Below are positions 32,139 to 44,060 of a DNA stretch of 64,000 nt, piece by piece. Under the pieces are notes generated by a model, which was not told the DNA's origin, did not search any database, and worked only from the letters and a program-made list of their open reading frames with translations. This DNA is from Lodderomyces elongisporus (lineage: Eukaryota > Ascomycota > Pichiomycetes > Serinales > Debaryomycetaceae). The DNA lies in contig NC_083675.1 of assembly GCF_030384665.1 (NCBI RefSeq), positions 1,794,001 through 1,858,000 on the forward strand, read 5' to 3'. Position numbers and translations under genes: made by a program. How positions within the stretch are numbered: the stretch's first letter is position 1; every line of letters begins with the position of its first letter.

Positions 32139-33473
32139 TTACTTTTGTTGTGTAAACACGCCGTTGTCGAGCTTGATAATCATCACAGTAACGTTATCCG
32201 TGGTGGAGTTATCAATGGCCAATTGACATAATTTCTTTGCAGTCTCTTGAACGCCATTTCCTTTCTTAAAACACTCAGAAACGAACCGGCAAGCTTTTGA
32301 GTCAGACAAAACGTCCCATACACCATCACATGCGATAATCATAAACTCGTCTTCAGGGACAATCTCTGTAGAAGTAGTGAATGGTTTTCCCAAAACCAAG
32401 TCCTTCATGTATGTATCGCCTAGTGACCGAGATACAGCTAGCACACCATTAACTCTATTCTTCAATATAAGTCCTCCAGAGTTTTCTATTCTGTTGATCT
32501 CATTCTCATCCGACGCCTTGTGGTCATAAGTTAATCGGTAGGGATTACCTTCACGACACAAAACAATTCTTGAATCACCAACGTTCGAAGTATACAACAT
32601 TCTCTTGTGATTTGGCAGCGGAACAAAGTCAAATTTCTTTGTATTGCCCAGTCCCAGATTTTGAAGGTCGGGTCTTAGAGATGTTTGGTCAATCATGCAA
32701 TCTTCTTCAGTTTCACTTTCCCATCTTAATACTGCAACGGCTGCAGTGCATCCCGAGGAGCCTTGACCATTTTTCTCAATCATTTCATCAGCCTTGACAA
32801 ACGCTCTGTATAAATGCTCTCTCATGTCATGTTTTCCGTTAATGGGTAATCTTGGCGCAGTTGATGCAGGTAAACCAGTAGCTGAGGTCTGAGACACCAA
32901 CGTGTTAGTAGTACTTGTCGAATCCCGTGATCCATCTGAAGTTCCTGAACTTTTGTGAAGTGATTGCTCTTGTTCTTGTACTTGTTCTTGTTCCTGTACT
33001 TGTGCTCGTTGTTGTGACTCATCTATGCTTGCGTGCTTTGACTGATTTTGTAGTTCCAAATCGATTTCTTGCTCTAGTAAAAGATGCAAATTGTTGCCGC
33101 ACCACCGTGCTGATTCCTTTCCCGCGTGTCCATCAAAGACAGCAAAATAACCCCAGTCCACTCTTTCTGCATAATTTGCTATATATGTGTGTACATCTTC
33201 CATCTTGCTCCTATAAGTTGAGTTTTTTGTTTCCGCCACTCCTACTTTGAACGATAGTCCTCCAAATGGATCGAAATCGGACGGTACTTGCGTATGTGTA
33301 TCTGTTTGCTTGTTGGCGTCCATGTTTGCTAACTCCGGTTCAATAGTTTGTTCGCCATTCAGTGTCGGTATGCGATCTGTTGGTGTATTTGTCAAGAGTT
33401 CTGGTGAAACGGTCTTGGGAAGTGTTTCGTTTAGGTGCTGTGCTGGGACTGGTCCACTTTCAGCTGCGCTCAT
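32139..33473 (-). CDS. PTC1: Type 2C protein phosphatase Ptc1
   Basis: A 444-aa PPM/PP2C serine/threonine phosphatase. In yeast Ptc1 dephosphorylates the Hog1 MAPK and acts in organelle inheritance. The motifs run in order: VGVAETKNSTYRSKMEDVHTY, FAVFDGHAG with the metal Asp, GSSGCTAAVAVL, VGDSRIVLCR, LTYDHKASD, VLAVSRSLGD, IACDGVWDVLSD and TTDNVTVMII. These match Ptc1 better than other PP2Cs. The protein is longer than S. cerevisiae Ptc1 (281 aa) because of a hydrophilic N-terminal extension of about 75 residues and a Gln/Glu and Ser/Thr-rich insert (about 140-215) between the DGHAG and GCTAAV motifs. It converges on the copper ATPase gene with a gap of about 270 bp. Confidence 0.94.
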   Translation of the reverse strand: MSAAESGPVPAQHLNETLPKTVSPELLTNTPTDRIPTLNGEQTIEPELANMDANKQTDTHTQVPSDFDPFGGLSFKVGVAETKNSTYRSKMEDVHTYIANYAERVDWGYFAVFDGHAGKESARWCGNNLHLLLEQEIDLELQNQSKHASIDESQQRAQVQEQEQVQEQEQSLHKSSGTSDGSRDSTSTTNTLVSQTSATGLPASTAPRLPINGKHDMREHLYRAFVKADEMIEKNGQGSSGCTAAVAVLRWESETEEDCMIDQTSLRPDLQNLGLGNTKKFDFVPLPNHKRMLYTSNVGDSRIVLCREGNPYRLTYDHKASDENEINRIENSGGLILKNRVNGVLAVSRSLGDTYMKDLVLGKPFTTSTEIVPEDEFMIIACDGVWDVLSDSKACRFVSECFKKGNGVQETAKKLCQLAIDNSTTDNVTVMIIKLDNGVFTQQK

Positions 33474-33944
33474 TGTTGAATATTAGACTACTTAGTTGTA
33501 TTTGTGCGAGGGGTGGAGAAGGGGGGGAGGGAGGGAGAAAGAGTTGTTGAGATGGGTGGCAAAGCAAAATTGAAATATCGGGGAAGAAAAGGAAGAAAAG
33601 GAAGAAAAGCCACTTTGTTGGAGGTTTAGTCTGGTAGCAATTGAACTGTTTTATTTTTTTGGTTTTATTTTTGGTTTTATTTTTGATAATTTATGCTTTT
33701 GGTCGTTTTTTTCTAATTTTATGGTGCGTGTATATTAAGTGTGTGGAGAGTGCCAGTTTTATTTTTAGTGTTGGTGTTAATGTGTGTGTGTTAGTGTGTG
33801 AATGTTATACATGTTTGGATTGCGTCTGACATCATTGTCGCGTGACAGAACAATATTAAATGAATGAAATGTTTGCGACATGGAAACACCACGACACACG
33901 GAGTTCCATTATGAAAACTGTTGCAAAATTTAACTACCAAAAAA

Positions 33945-33985
<41 letters not shown>

Positions 33986-36327
33986 CGTTAGAAACAAAGA
34001 GGAATAGAACATGGTCTGGACCACTTTTTTTTTATTTTTATTTTTTGTGCTTATTAGCCCAAGATAGCAATTTCTCGATACAAGATAAAAAAAATATCAT
34101 TGACGAAATGGTGTTTGCATGAACAAGTGTTAACTGAGACATGTCGTTTTGGAATATTGAGAGCTTGCTCTAGATTTAACACCATCCTTGTCTCTTGCTT
34201 TTTGGTTACTGTTCTGTAATTCTTCGTAAATTTTGCTTTTTTTTATTGATTCTTTTTTAATATCGAAAAAAAATAAATGGTAGAAGACACCATTTAATCC
34301 AGACTTTTTGAGTTGTTTCTTTGGGAAGAAGAAGAAGAAGAGGTTGGCGGGAGGGGGAAGGAAAAGGGTAAGGTGGAAAGCCAAACACATTTCCGCGAAG
34401 TCCGTTCAAGATATGCAATACCAGGCGTCTCGGGATCTAAGCACTTTGTGCTATACGACTTATTATTGTTAAGAGGATGTCTCACTTTCGTATAGGGTAG
34501 ATACGTCAGTACACAAGGCGATACTATATTGTTTATAAAGAGGAAGTGGGCGGTGGTAGGGCAAAGAGTGAAGAATAAAAATCATGCTATGATTGTTTTA
34601 AGGAATAACCTCTGAATAGTGAGTTTACAATATGGGCTAGTTAATGAGGGAACAGTAGTGCGAAATATTTCCCTCTTTTTGTTGGCTTTTTTTTTTTGTT
34701 TTTTTTTATTTTCTCCTCCACGATTCTCAGCATGAGCTCAAATCCAGCAAATAACAAAATAGAAGAAAACAAATACCATGTAGGGTTGTTCCTTTTTTTT
34801 TTTTTGTCATTTACCTGTTCAGGCCGCTTTATTGATAAATCAATTTTACGGAAAACTGGTGGATAGACGTATCTAGGAATTAATATTTTTGAAAGATTTG
34901 GTTTTACAAGATACGCGAAAACGTTCGGAAAACCCCGCCTTCCAAAAAATTGTTTTTGTATCTTTTATCCGCGTCAGATGCATACTAAAATTTATACCAA
35001 TAAAATCATCAACAGTCCGTAGTTCCTTTCATTTTCTGTTGGTTTTTTTTGCTTTGTGGATTCTCGCAACAAAGCAGCACAAAGAAAAGAGCCAGATGCA
35101 TCAAGTGCTAGTTTTGCTTTTTGAGTATTCTTTGAAGATCTTGTGAGTGATTGACGAGAAGGCGTATACTCTGTAACAGCTTGTTACAAGAATTTACGCC
35201 TTAGCATGTTTGGTAAGAGATGTCGGGAATGTAATACATATTGTTCCGGAACTTAGGATGTGAATCCTGTTTCCACTTTTTGTTTTCTTTGTTTTTCTTT
35301 TTCTTCTTGTTCTTCTTCTTGTTGCCTTTCCATTTTCTCCATTCACTTGTTGTTGCCGCTGCTTGATGAAAAAAAAAAGCAGCATTTCCAACCGATTTAC
35401 CAGCTATGCGTTATTAGAATTGAAAGAAGAGGAAAAAGAGAAAAGAGAAAGCAATACAAATTTTGAAATCAGCAGATATGATGACGTCTACAAATTTATT
35501 TTTTTTTTTTTTTTGCTTTTTTTTGCTTCTTCAATTCTACATGTAATGTTCGCCACATCTCCGGTTTTTCAATTTCACAAGTTGAGTCCATGGTTACAAA
35601 ATATATTATTATTGCTTGACAAGTATTCCACCAAAACTCAGTCATTAAAACAATAAGTAAAATGTAGTTGCTAAGGAGAGTGCGTTATATTTATTTCTAT
35701 AGTTTAGTTTGTCATTTACGCAATGCACTTTTAACGGCTACAAAGTGCACATTTATTCTGGAAGATTGCTCACTAGAGGAACACATTTCCGAAATACCCC
35801 AGTGGGAGTCCGTCACCAAACTTGCATAAAGTATATTGTGTTGTTGTGAAGACTTGACCTTGTAAAGACGAGTTAAATAAATAAATTAAAGCAAACAATC
35901 AATCAATTAATCAAACAATCAATCAAAAGGAAAAAATAGCGGATTCAAAGAGGTTTTTAACACAAACTAAGTATACGTCACTTTTTATTAAAGGGTTTGG
36001 ATCCTAGTATCCACCTAAACAAACTGAGTTCCACACAACATGGCACAATTCAGGCATTGTACAGCTGAATCCATCCTTTACGTCTTTGCAATATAAATTT
36101 TAATGTAACCTTTTTTTTTTCTTTCTTTTTACCCTTTTTCAGGCGCCTAATTGGATTTATATTATTTTAGTATTACTTTTCATACTACAAAGTATATTAG
36201 GAAATATATTTAAATATATATATATATATATATATATAATCATAAATCTAGTAAAATTATTGCAACAAATATTTGTAATGAATATATTTAATCTTTATTC
36301 TCCAACAACATCAACCTACTTATTGTA
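33474..36327. other. Long divergent intergenic region, no gene recognised
   Basis: 2.85 kb between divergent PTC1 and the F-box gene. It contains an (AT)n tract at 33949-33981, another at 36217-36238, poly-T runs and short low-complexity ORFs (for example 34130-34390 and 35363-35656), none with a recognisable domain. Unannotated ncRNA could hide here, but I see no tRNA A/B boxes or snRNA signatures. Confidence 0.5.
33949..33981. repeat. (AT)n microsatellite
   Basis: About 16 perfect TA dinucleotides in the PTC1 upstream region. Confidence 0.9.
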
Positions 36328-38295
36328 ATGGCCAATGAAGAAGATGTTGGATACAAGTCGGATACCGAGATAACACTTGCGTTATACAACTCCCTTAGTT
36401 TTACAAAGACATCACCACAAGTTGCGAATCTACTTAATACTCCTGCAACTACTAATACCCCTGCTATTCCTGATATTGACATCGATATCAACAATGCAAC
36501 TGCTCTTCCTCCACTAGACAAGCAGCAAAGACAAAGCACTACTATATACAATTTGCCTAGCAATATCCTACTACATATATGTTCATTTCTACACCAACAG
36601 GACCTTGTCAATTTGTGTTTATCAAGTAAAGTTTGGTCTTTTTCAGCAACAAGTACATTGTACTCCAAGGTTATTGTTAATGACAATACAACTACGCTTG
36701 CAACAGTACGGTCAGCTATTACAAAGTACCCCAAGTTCTTTGGAACCTTGATTTCAGCATCCAATTTCCAAGGCTTGTTACAGTCTATTTGTTCAAATCC
36801 AAGTTTGGGGCGTTTGTTCAAAAGCTTAATACTCGATACATCAAAGGAGACTTTAACCATTATTTTGAACAATATTTCGTCACTTGTGCCAATAACTCGG
36901 TCTATTTCACCATCCCCAGTCATAAGTCAACCATCTTCACCACGCTCTCCGTCCTCATTTGTCTCCTTGTCATCACTAGACTCACTGCATACTGATTCTT
37001 CAAATACAAGCGTGTCCCTCCACCTTACAAGCTTAGTAGCCCCAGATATCCCATTAGCATTCTTTATTGAAAATGATTTGTTTCAGTTTGACAAGATTAC
37101 TAAACTCAGTGTTGCTGTTGGTGAAATAAACAGCAACCGATATTCAAAACTAATCTTGCCCAATTTGCAAAGCCTTAGCATCAAGTACCACGATACGTTG
37201 AAGGATGCGCAGTGTCTAGCTAATTTGGGTTACAGTTTACAAAGCTCCGGCTCACTCCAGAGCTTAAGAGAATTGGAGTTTTCCATGGGTAGGGATAATG
37301 ACCATATTATTATCAATAATATTTTACACGGCATAGACGACGCTAGTAACTTGAAGCTTCCAACTTGGTTGCATTTTTTTGAAAGTTTTTTGCAAAGAAA
37401 CGGAAATGCAACATTTCCAAGTTTTGTACTTGTGCTCGATTCACTTGCTATTGAAGGGCATGTTGGGACGCAGGCCTCAGAGAGTGTTCAAGTGCTACAA
37501 CAATGCATTGATTTGTCCTTGCTATCGAATTTACAATTAAAAGTCTTTGAAACTTCCTTACATATAGATAACATGACTTCCCCCAATCACAATTTAGTGA
37601 ATCTAAATTCAGACCATAATATTGACCAATTTGCAGATTTAATCACCAAAGAAACGTCTAGTCTTGTAAGTCTTGCAATCAATCCTACTTTGGGTTGCAC
37701 AAATTGTCAAATCCATAGCATCTACAAAACACTAGCAATAAATTTACCACAACAACTAAACAATCTTTCTGTTGTGTTTGCATCAACTAATTCTGAAACC
37801 AGTAAGAGCGTTATTGATGCAATTTGCCAATCGCAATCCAACTTGGAGAGATTACTTATACGCGATCTTACCACTGAGTCTATGGATCGCTCACTTTTAT
37901 TCAAATGCATTCATTCCAATTTCTCATGGTTGAAACTATACGAAAATGGGCTCGCATATGAGAAAATGATTACGGATTTACTATTTAGCGACATTTTTCT
38001 TTGCGACTTTCTCAAACTTGATGAAGACTTTATTGTCAATAATCAGATGATGCAGTTTATACGCAAAACTAGCGGTCGTGGTTTAAACGAGTATTTGCAA
38101 TATTTCTTTCATTTCGCATTTAGTCCCGTTGTGTCCTCAAATTTCAAGCTTGTTGGCCAGTTCCCTAAATTGAAAAACTTGAACGTTTTGGGATTGAGTC
38201 TCTCTGTGAATACACAGATCAACAAGAGCTCACAAGAAATTTGTTATGTGGCAAATGGGCGCCATCTTTCCACTGGGTTGATATTTAAAAGGTAA
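36328..38295 (+). CDS. F-box protein, probably with leucine-rich repeats
   Basis: A 655-aa protein with an F-box at about residues 75-120 (NLPSNILLHICSFLHQQDLVNLCLSSKVW), the Skp1-binding motif of SCF ubiquitin ligases. The remainder has recurring L-x-x-L-x-L patterns (for example PNLQSLSIKY and LRELEFSM), consistent with a diverged leucine-rich-repeat substrate-binding solenoid. A Ser/Pro-rich linker lies at about 190-220. It may correspond to an uncharacterised yeast F-box protein of the YDR306C kind, but I cannot confirm orthology. Targets are unknown. ATG 36328 opens the frame. It lies alone, with long spacers on both sides. Confidence 0.75.
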   Translation: MANEEDVGYKSDTEITLALYNSLSFTKTSPQVANLLNTPATTNTPAIPDIDIDINNATALPPLDKQQRQSTTIYNLPSNILLHICSFLHQQDLVNLCLSSKVWSFSATSTLYSKVIVNDNTTTLATVRSAITKYPKFFGTLISASNFQGLLQSICSNPSLGRLFKSLILDTSKETLTIILNNISSLVPITRSISPSPVISQPSSPRSPSSFVSLSSLDSLHTDSSNTSVSLHLTSLVAPDIPLAFFIENDLFQFDKITKLSVAVGEINSNRYSKLILPNLQSLSIKYHDTLKDAQCLANLGYSLQSSGSLQSLRELEFSMGRDNDHIIINNILHGIDDASNLKLPTWLHFFESFLQRNGNATFPSFVLVLDSLAIEGHVGTQASESVQVLQQCIDLSLLSNLQLKVFETSLHIDNMTSPNHNLVNLNSDHNIDQFADLITKETSSLVSLAINPTLGCTNCQIHSIYKTLAINLPQQLNNLSVVFASTNSETSKSVIDAICQSQSNLERLLIRDLTTESMDRSLLFKCIHSNFSWLKLYENGLAYEKMITDLLFSDIFLCDFLKLDEDFIVNNQMMQFIRKTSGRGLNEYLQYFFHFAFSPVVSSNFKLVGQFPKLKNLNVLGLSLSVNTQINKSSQEICYVANGRHLSTGLIFKR

Positions 38296-39024
38296 TTTTA
38301 CGTTTATTTGTTTTTGCTGTTTATTTCTTTATTTTATTTTGATTTATTTTCCGGATTTGTAATTTCCTTTTCCCATAATTTGTAGATATATTTTGTCTCT
38401 TTATGAACAATATATATTATATACATGAACACCTATATGTGTATATACCTTGCTTAATGGTACTGATTTAAAGTCGTTTTATTCATAAAAATGTTGAAGC
38501 ATATTGATTGCAAGTTTTTGGAGTTATTCACAGGTTAATGGAACCTAATTAGCTCCTTGTGTGCTTATACTTTTAAATTGTAGCTTCAGAAATATGAATT
38601 TGTCAATGATGCAAATAATGTAAGTACGGATATTCATTAGGTGATTTTGAATTGCATATGATAATTTTAATTAACATTTTCTTTTTTCTTTTTTTTTTTG
38701 GTATGTTTGGCTTTTTTTTTATCTAAGGAATTGTGGAGATTTGCAAGACAAAAGGATCTTGTGAAATGTATAGCCACACATTTCTGACTCTATCTACCCC
38801 CTCCTTCCACTCCTCGCCCCGCCCTCCTTCTATCTTCCACACCACTTTCATTCTTTTTCTTTTAAAAAAAAAAGAACTACTTATACTTCACAAACAAGTG
38901 AGATCCTAGAGACTACGTTAAGTACAACAACAACAATTGCCAATAAGATAGTACCACTTCTTATTGCTACCACTACTTACTACTACCACTACTACTACTA
39001 CCACTAATACATCAATCCCTAATC
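38296..39024. other. Intergenic, promoter of YJU3
   Basis: 0.73 kb with T-rich DNA, pyrimidine-rich CTCC blocks at 38798-38835 and a CTA/CTAC-rich tract at 38965-39005 just before the YJU3 ATG. No coding signal. Confidence 0.55.
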
Positions 39025-39927
39025 ATGCCTTCTGAAGTTCCAGTACCATACGAGGCCAAAGGCACACCTATAGTTGAGCGTGTTGAATACAATGGCGCCA
39101 ATTTCAAAACCGTAACTTGGAAAGTCCCTGAAACCGTTAAATACAAGGGTAAAATCATTTACGTGCATGGATTTGCCGAACAGCTGAACATATACACTGA
39201 GCATTTTGATAACTTGTCACAGAATGGGTACGAGGTGTTTTTCTTTGACCAAAGAGGTGCAGGTGAAACATCTCCTGGAAAGCTTGTAGGTCAAACAAAC
39301 GAGCAGTATGTTTTCGATGACTTGGATTTCTTTATCGAGAGAAACTCTAAGGATAAACCAAATGAAAAATTTTACTTGATGGGTCACTCCATGGGTGGTG
39401 GAATCATTCTCAATTATGGTATTCGTGGTAAACTCAAAGATAAGGTTAAAGCTATTGTTGCTTGTGGTCCTTTGGTTCTTTTGCATCCAAAGACTCAACC
39501 AAACATTGCTTCGAGATTGGCATTACCCTATGTCGCCAAAATCATTCCAAGCTTTACTTTGGACTCAAAGTTAAACTTTGATTATATCACGTCCAACGAT
39601 AGATGGAGAAAATATATCGAACACCATGATAAGAAGTTGATTGGAAGCTTTGGTCAATTCAACGATATGTTCAAAAGGGGTAAAGACTTGTTAAACCCTG
39701 CTTATGCGGCCAAATTCGATCAGAATATTGCAGTCTACATCCTACACGGAACCAACGATCGCATTAATGATATTAAGGGCAGTGAACAGTTTTTCAACTT
39801 ATTGCCTGATAATGTCAACAAGGTCTTTGACAAAATCGACGCAGGCAGGCACAGCTTGTTTATTGAAAACGATGAATTGTACAAGTTGATTTATAAAAAG
39901 GTGTTGGATTTTCTTGATGCTTACTAG
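39025..39927 (+). CDS. YJU3: Monoglyceride lipase Yju3
   Basis: A 300-aa serine hydrolase that cleaves monoacylglycerol to glycerol and a fatty acid at lipid droplets and ER. The nucleophile is S122 in GHSMGG. The acid is about D251 (HGTNDRINDI) and the base about H280 (DAGRHSLF). The oxyanion-hole motif YVHGFAEQ is at residues 46-53, and FDQRGAGETSPG, a signature of the family, is at 74-85. The length equals that of yeast Yju3 (313 aa) within a few residues. A CUG codon at residue 54 (after AEQ) would be Ser in the CUG clade. The ATG is unambiguous. Confidence 0.95.
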   Translation: MPSEVPVPYEAKGTPIVERVEYNGANFKTVTWKVPETVKYKGKIIYVHGFAEQLNIYTEHFDNLSQNGYEVFFFDQRGAGETSPGKLVGQTNEQYVFDDLDFFIERNSKDKPNEKFYLMGHSMGGGIILNYGIRGKLKDKVKAIVACGPLVLLHPKTQPNIASRLALPYVAKIIPSFTLDSKLNFDYITSNDRWRKYIEHHDKKLIGSFGQFNDMFKRGKDLLNPAYAAKFDQNIAVYILHGTNDRINDIKGSEQFFNLLPDNVNKVFDKIDAGRHSLFIENDELYKLIYKKVLDFLDAY

Positions 39928-41754
39928 ATTGATTTGTTGAAAGGTGTTTATAGTCTGCGGTTTGCTTTTCTTTGATTATTGAGCAATATTAAACAAGTCA
40001 AAGCATAGCAAAACAAAACAGAACAAAACAGAACAAAACAAAACAAAACAAAATATAACGGCAATAGAAAAATTGATGTCTAAAACAACTAGTTTCTATA
40101 ACAAGGATATACGTTCCCTTGAGTAATTGTGCTTGTTTTTAGAACATCAAGAGTATGGATCGGAAAAAACCAACTTGTTTAGTCAAATCTTGTATCGTCT
40201 AACGTATAAATTTCTGTTTCATAATATTGAAAGGTACTGGTATTAAGATGTAGACACCAGGTGGTTCCGTAAAACTGCAAAAAGAAAAGCTTTGATTGTA
40301 TGTATCTGGCCTACAATTAGATTTTCATTTTGCTTTTTCGGCTTCTTTTTGGCTTCTTTTTTTTATTCTTTTTTGACCTTCCACATCTTGACCTTCCTCG
40401 ACACGAATATATTTGCTTTGAGGCGCATACGCCACTTTATGGAGGGAAAACGAGGCGGCTGACACTTTCTGGTTGCTTCACCATGCTTCACCATGCCTCG
40501 CCACTTTATCCTTTTACTCTACGTTGCATCTTTTTCAATTCTTGAAGGAACGAACGCCTCATGAAGATGTTGTCGGCGATCTCTAGTAAGACGACCGAAT
40601 TCCACAGATTGTACACAAAACTGTGATCCTCTCTATCCAAGCTCAGTTAATATAACACGCCTTTAGCTCCTCGCCCTTATTTTTTTATTATTATTACTTA
40701 ACAATCAATTTCCCTTTTTTTTTTTTTTTGGTTTGTTTCCCCGCAACTGGAAACTCGGTTAGGGAACCACAATTCCGAGCTTCCTAAAAGAGCAATCAAG
40801 GAGTTGAAATGATCATTGACAAAGGCTACAAACCAATACATTGGTATGCAGCTAAGGTATGTTGTATCGAGCACAAGTGGGAGCCCCAATACATCTTAAA
40901 ATGTAATGTTCTTTAACGGCACCTCAGTACAGCTGGGTTTATGGAAGAGTCAGAACATCCGCCGGAAAACGAAATTCTCAGTCAGTATCTTGTTTTAAAT
41001 CCAAGTTCCATACTGTATTTTTTTTTTCTTTTTTGCATTCGTTAGAGATGTTATAAATACTCGTTTACGCTATGTTTATGAGGGTCTATTCAATATCCAT
41101 TAAATCCTCTTTCTTTCTTTCTTTCTTTCTTTCTACACATTCGACCAAAATGCTTTTTGAATACAATCTACAGTTTTATTTATTTGATTTCGGTTTGTGG
41201 TTTGGCAAACTTCGTACTTTCTCATTAGCCAGATCAAAGTGAAAGAACACGCGTGTCTTGAAAAGCTTGCTGATTGGAGACTGTTCAAGTATATTGCACC
41301 TTACTACTTTTCTCTTCTCTCTTCGTGTACACGACTCCTTCGTCTTTATCATTTTTTTTTTATTTTTCAACTCTCACATATAGCATTTTTTTTTCCTCTC
41401 TATTCGCTCGTACACACACATACTCACATACACAGACTTTGGTCCTCTTATTGTTTATCCAACCAATGTCTGTGTAAGCGCATACCTGGTAAGAAGAGAG
41501 AATGAAAAAAAAAATATATACATATATTATTCTTGGTTTCAGAAAAAGACATAAAAGTAATACCCTGATCTGACCCTCTACAACGCATATTTTTCATCAC
41601 AAGTAATTCAAACCTTCCAAACATCACCTTTGCCACAGTTTCAGACCTCACGCGAGTCGTCACAACCTTGAAATTTCATATTCTACATCTCTTATATATA
41701 TATATGTATATAGATATATATATATTGGGCTACAGTGAAACTTGATACTTGACA
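39928..41754. other. Long intergenic region upstream of PDC2
   Basis: 1.8 kb with an (AAAAC)n repeat at 40008-40054, a (CTTT)n repeat at 41108-41134, a possible hairpin at 40749-40784 and (AT)n at 41690-41725. Small ORFs are low complexity or unrecognised. Such long promoters are common before regulator genes in Candida-clade yeasts. Confidence 0.5.
40008..40054. repeat. (AAAAC)n / (AGAAC)n pentanucleotide repeat
   Basis: Nine or so tandem AAAAC units with AGAAC variants in the YJU3 3' flank. Confidence 0.85.
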
Positions 41755-44019
41755 ATGGGGTACACCATTAAGCAAAAGATTGACATTTGTCTCAAGGCAG
41801 AAGCGAATCCACAAATGACCCAATTTGATCTTGCATTATGGGCAATGAAAGAGTATGGGTCTCTGAAACCACCTTCGCAAACCACAATCTCGCGAATTTT
41901 ATCATCAAAGAATGATATAATTGCCTCACGAGAGGGTGACTTCAAACTAGTGCGACGAAGAAAACAAACTAACCCGATTTTACGCAAGATCTTGGCGGAA
42001 TGGATCACACAATTGATTTGGGAAAACATTCCAGTCACTATTCCCATAGTGCAGCTGACTGCAAATAACATTTGGACAAGATTACCAGCAAGTGTCAAGT
42101 CAGGCAACGGAATATTTAGTCAAAAGTGGTGCTCGCATTTTATCAAAAAGTTGAATGTTAATATCACAGGAGATACCGATGACAAGGATGAGAAGAGAAG
42201 AAATTTTGGGTACCCTTTGAACAAGGTATGGAAATTGGATGAAAAAATTGAACTAAAACAGTACTTGAACAATCTAATTGCAAATGGTGAGTACTCCCCT
42301 AAAGACGTATTTGTTGTTGATGAATTTCAATTGTTCTATTCGCTTCCGTTGGATCAAATCTTTGACGTAAGTTCGATTGATAAGGGCTTGCCACAGAATC
42401 ATCAGCAACAGCCATCAAATGAAGACTCCCTTACCATTTTGCTCGGGTGCAATATTGATGGACTGGAAAAGTTGACGCCTTTGATTGTGGGCAAGTATGA
42501 CAAGTTTGATGTGTCTCAAAGCTCATTGGCTAATCTACAAAACATCAATTATCAACAAATACCGCAACAACAGCTTATGAACAAAATTACCGAAAACTAC
42601 AATGTCATCTACAAGTCAAATACATATAAATGGATCACGTCGCAAATGTTTCAAAATTATTTAATAACACTCGATCACAAGATACATAACCAAACTCCCA
42701 ACCGACAGCTTTTGGTCATTTTGGATGATTGTTCAAGCCATCGTATCATAAACGTGAAATTTCAGCATATCAAACTCATATACCTCAAGAATGAGACAAG
42801 CCACAAGAACCCATACAACACGGCGTATAGTGGAGTCAAGTTTGATTATTTGCCAATGAATTTTGGCATTATCGAGGAATTTAAGATTTTCTATCGTAGT
42901 CAACAATATGCCGCATTGATAAATTTGCAAAGGAGTATTTCGAAAAAGAATGATAATAGGCGAATACAACGAGGCCCGGGATCTGCATTCTTACCCTCGT
43001 ATACAAACAATGCTAGTGGCCACATTGCCTCTATTGCAAATCTTACTCCCACGCCTACTCCCACCACTGCAAATGGTACTACTACTACTACTACTACATC
43101 TTCGGCATTAGAAGTTTTATCCGAGCACGATTATCATATCCCATTAGTCAAGGTTATTGAATGGGTCACTAAATCTTGGCTTATGGTTTCACCAGCTCGG
43201 ATATTTCATTCGTGGCGACGTACGCATTTGCTTCAACTAAAACATAACCAATGGCCCTGTCTTGTACACCGAGAAATGGCAAATCAAATCGTTGACCACA
43301 TGGAAAGAAACCTTTTAGTCGTTTTTGATGAAAATGCGAGTAAGAGAAACTTGGAGGAGCAAATGTCCTACTTAAACGTTGTGATTCCATGGGAGATTGA
43401 TGAGCTTATAGGATTAGTTAATGAACGAGGTAAGGTTACTTTAAGTTATGCTTCAATAGAAGAAATCATAGGCAGTTGTTTACTGGAGTCTAGAGATCCA
43501 GAGTACGAAGATGTTGGAGGTGAAAGCTTAACTGTGAGTGGAACCAATGGAGTTGAGGGTCTCGATGAAGAGGACATTGAAATGGCTGATGCCATTAATA
43601 ACATGTCGCAGTCAATTACTACTACGCCCTCTTGGAATATAATTGATCTGGAATTAAATCAAGCTAGCAGCATACTCTTTAATAGAGCATTGGTTGAATC
43701 TGGCACCAACGGCAGTACTGGCACTAACAACAATTTTAACAAGCACAAACTAGCGCCAATTGAAAACGGTGTGAAATTAAAACAGCCAAATATGAATAAT
43801 GTTGCTAGCCACAACATCCACCATAACACGGATAATTTCAACAACCTCAGTAATCATAACTCTCCGCCAATTTCAAATATAACCACAAACACCAGTTTCA
43901 GTTTTCTGACCCCAACACTCCAACTGCTTTCTCAAGTAGTACCCAAACCACAATTGTTTAACCAATCAAGCTTTTCTGCGTTTTCTCTGCCATCAGCACC
44001 TCCACAACAAGAGCAACAA

Positions 44020-44060
<41 letters not shown>

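Noticed and set aside
34310..34500. A possible tRNA-like stretch near 34390-34490
   Set aside because: No A and B boxes and no cloverleaf could be drawn.
40810..40910. A short reading MIIDKGYKPIHWYAAK followed by GTATGT, looking like a first exon
   Set aside because: I found no branch site, acceptor or second exon downstream, and the peptide matches nothing I recognise.
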